Shown piece by piece: positions 6,280 to 7,260 of a DNA stretch of 7,260 nt. Every line of letters begins with the position of its first letter. The first letter of the stretch is position 1. The notes under the pieces are model-generated. The model worked only from the letters and a program-made list of their open reading frames with translations, did no database searches and was not told where the DNA came from. The stretch is from assembly GCA_025965755.1 (NCBI GenBank), contig JAOPWI010000140.1, positions 1-7,260 on the forward strand, written 5' to 3'. Origin of the DNA: Frankiales bacterium. GTDB taxonomy: Bacteria > Actinomycetota > Actinomycetes > Mycobacteriales > SCTD01. Made by a program: the position numbers and the translations under genes.

Positions 6280-7088
6280 TCCTTGCCCCCGTGCCGGGCG
6301 GCGGGATGGGCGCCGGCGGCCACCAGATCGGCCACGGCCTGGCGCGGGTTGCCGCCCGTCACGACCCCCTCGCCGACCAGCACGGCGTCGGCGCCGGCCG
6401 CCGCGTAGGCGAGCAGGTCGTGCGGCCCTCGCACGCCCGACTCGGCGATCTTGACGATGCCCTCGGGGAACATCGGAGCCAGCCGGCCGAAGACGCCGCG
6501 GTCGACCTCGAGCGTGCGCAGGTCGCGGGCGTTGACCCCGACGACGCTCACGCCCGCCTCGAGGGCGCGGGCCAGCTCCGCCTCGTCGTGCACCTCGACC
6601 AGCGCGGTCATGCCCAGCGACTCGGTGCGCTCGATGAGGCTGACCAGCGCGTTCTGCTCGAGCGCGGCGACGATGAGCAGGACGACGTCGGCGCCGTGCG
6701 CGCGCGCCTCCCACACCTGGTAGCTCGAGACGACGAAGTCCTTGCGCAGGACCGGGACGTCGACCCGGGCGCGGACCGCGTCCAGGTCGGCCAGGCTGCC
6801 GCCGAAGCGGCGCCGCTCGGTGAGCACGCTGATGATGCTGGCGCCGCCGGCCTCGTAGTCCGCGGCCAGGGCGGCCGGGTCGGCGATGGCGGCGAGGGCG
6901 CCCTTGCTGGGGCTGGAGCGCTTGACCTCGGCGATCACGGCGATGCCGGGCTGGCGGAGCACCGCGGTGGCGTCCAGCGCCTCCGGTCGGCGGGCCGCGG
7001 CGGCCTTCACCTCGTCGAGCGGGGTCTGCGCCTCACGCCCGGCGAGGTCCTCGCGCACGCCGACGAGGATGTCGTCGAGCACGCTCAC
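6276..7088 (-). CDS. trpC: Indole-3-glycerol-phosphate synthase
   Basis: TrpC closes the indole ring, turning carboxyphenylamino-deoxyribulose phosphate into indole-3-glycerol phosphate, the substrate of the TrpA/TrpB complex encoded next. The 270-residue protein is a stand-alone TIM barrel, not a TrpC-TrpF fusion. Catalytic and binding residues are in place: Glu54 and Lys56 in IAEVKRSSPSKG (52-63), Lys116 in LRKDF, Glu165 in LVEVH, Asn186 in GVNARDL, and Glu216-Ser217 in IAESGVRG. These track the Sulfolobus enzyme's E51, K53, K110, E159, N180, E210 and S211. I place the start at GTG 7088 because GAGAGGA lies 7 bases upstream and the resulting N-terminus (MSVLDDILVGVREDLAGREA) looks like actinobacterial TrpC. 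The frame is open further to a GTG at 7163, but that would overlap the upstream gene and adds 25 residues of no family character. Confidence 0.97.
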   Translation of the reverse strand: MSVLDDILVGVREDLAGREAQTPLDEVKAAAARRPEALDATAVLRQPGIAVIAEVKRSSPSKGALAAIADPAALAADYEAGGASIISVLTERRRFGGSLADLDAVRARVDVPVLRKDFVVSSYQVWEARAHGADVVLLIVAALEQNALVSLIERTESLGMTALVEVHDEAELARALEAGVSVVGVNARDLRTLEVDRGVFGRLAPMFPEGIVKIAESGVRGPHDLLAYAAAGADAVLVGEGVVTGGNPRQAVADLVAAGAHPAARHGGKE

Positions 7089-7147
7089 CGGTCGGTCCTC
7101 TCGCTCGTCATGGTCCGCGAAGGGTACGGCGGGCGTCCGACACTCAC
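7085..7147 (-). CDS. Possible 20-codon ORF bridging the Trp membrane protein and trpC
   Basis: A GTG at 7147 overlaps the TGA of the upstream gene (GTGA), and the frame runs 20 codons (MSVGRPPYPSRTMTSERTDR) to a TGA at 7087-7085 that itself overlaps the trpC GTG, again as GTGA. This mirrors the other junctions of the operon. The peptide is hydrophilic and has no membrane segment, no tryptophan and no recognised domain, so it is not a trp attenuation leader. In many actinobacteria a small HGxxPAAW-type gene sits at this place; this ORF shows no such motif. It could be a translational relay, a gene remnant, or chance in a 55-base spacer. The existence of the frame is certain; translation is inference. 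Confidence 0.25.
   Translation of the reverse strand: MSVGRPPYPSRTMTSERTDR
7096..7102 (-). promoter_or_regulatory. Ribosome binding site of trpC
   Basis: GAGAGGA on the minus strand is 7 bases before GTG 7088. It is the best Shine-Dalgarno match among the trp junctions and decides the trpC start in favour of 7088 over the longer open frame. It lies inside the possible mini-ORF 7085-7147. Confidence 0.7.
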
Positions 7148-7260
7148 CGGGTCGGGTCCTCACCGCGGTCCAGGGCGTCCCACACCGCCGCGCCCGGCCG
7201 GGGCTCGGCGGCCGCGGCGGCGGGACGCGCCGCGGGGGCGTCGTACCTCGCCCCGAGCGC
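7144..7260 (-). CDS. Trp-operon-associated membrane protein, C-terminal tail (partial, runs off the right edge)
   Basis: Thirty-eight codons in frame from the window edge end in TGA at 7146-7144. The tail is Ala/Pro/Arg-rich and closes with VWDALDRGEDPTR, which I recognise as the typical ending of the actinobacterial Trp-operon membrane protein family (TIGR02234 / Trp_oprn_chp). Members have several transmembrane helices and no firmly assigned function, and they usually sit between trpE and trpC, as the position here suggests. No membrane segment is visible because only the cytoplasmic-looking tail falls in the window. The assignment rests on this short motif and the trpC neighbour. Confidence 0.65.
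   Translation of the reverse strand, partial: ALGARYDAPAARPAAAAAEPRPGAAVWDALDRGEDPTR

Noticed and set aside
4199..6408. Plus-strand open frames (4199-5275 and 5185-6408) opposite trpA and trpB
   Set aside because: Both are antisense shadows with no motif, caused by high third-position GC in the real genes.
6280..6714. N-terminal extension of the trpB open frame into trpC
   Set aside because: It is out of phase with intact trpC and Arg/Gly-rich; GTG 6279 gives the family-type N-terminus.
7089..7143. Trp attenuator or leader peptide before trpC
   Set aside because: The spacer encodes no tryptophan codons in the candidate small frame, has no strong terminator/antiterminator stems that I can see, and lies inside the operon instead of at its head.
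1..7260. Mobile element, CRISPR array, defence system, tRNA or rRNA
   Set aside because: No transposase, integrase or repeat-spacer pattern, no inverted terminal repeats and no RNA gene signatures were seen; nearly every base is accounted for by housekeeping genes and one sensor kinase.

Overview
This window is ordinary, well-packed chromosome from a very GC-rich actinobacterium. The evidence is the strong G/C bias at third codon positions, frequent GTG starts, tandem GTGA start/stop overlaps, and a trp cluster laid out in the actinobacterial way (Trp-operon membrane protein, trpC, trpB, trpA, lgt). A Geodermatophilaceae-like host is my guess from overall feel and is not demonstrated. Base composition looks even throughout, and I see no mobile element, tRNA, rRNA or CRISPR array.

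Right part (about 2660-7260, all minus strand). Transcription runs from high to low coordinates: the C-terminal tail of a Trp-operon-associated membrane protein (cut by the window edge), a possible 20-codon spacer ORF, trpC, trpB, trpA, lgt, and a VIT/CCC1-family Fe/Mn transporter. TrpC makes indole-3-glycerol phosphate and the TrpA/TrpB complex converts it with serine to tryptophan. Lgt starts bacterial lipoprotein maturation and is a habitual passenger behind actinobacterial trp genes. Nearly all junctions are 4-base GTGA overlaps, the exception being a 10-base gap between trpA and lgt, so the block is probably one translationally coupled operon. No trpF is present, which fits the actinobacterial use of bifunctional PriA, encoded elsewhere.

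Middle (1332-2663, plus strand). A single membrane histidine kinase has about six predicted membrane segments, a classic H-box and a degenerate G1 box. It has no response regulator beside it in the window. Its stop codon and that of the convergent transporter share the palindrome CTAG, so there is no intergenic space between the two convergent units. A GC-rich hairpin inside the kinase 3' end could terminate the trp-lgt-transporter transcript.

Left part (1-1141, minus strand). This is the N-terminal third or less of gltB, the glutamate synthase large subunit, with its amidotransferase cysteine preceded by a 22-residue propeptide. A 190-base region separates it from the divergent kinase and should hold both promoters.

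No new defence or mobile system is visible. The points most worth checking are the tiny ORF that links the membrane-protein stop to the trpC start by GTGA at both ends, the overlapping convergent stops with a terminator candidate inside a gene, the orphan kinase, and the metal transporter coupled to lgt.
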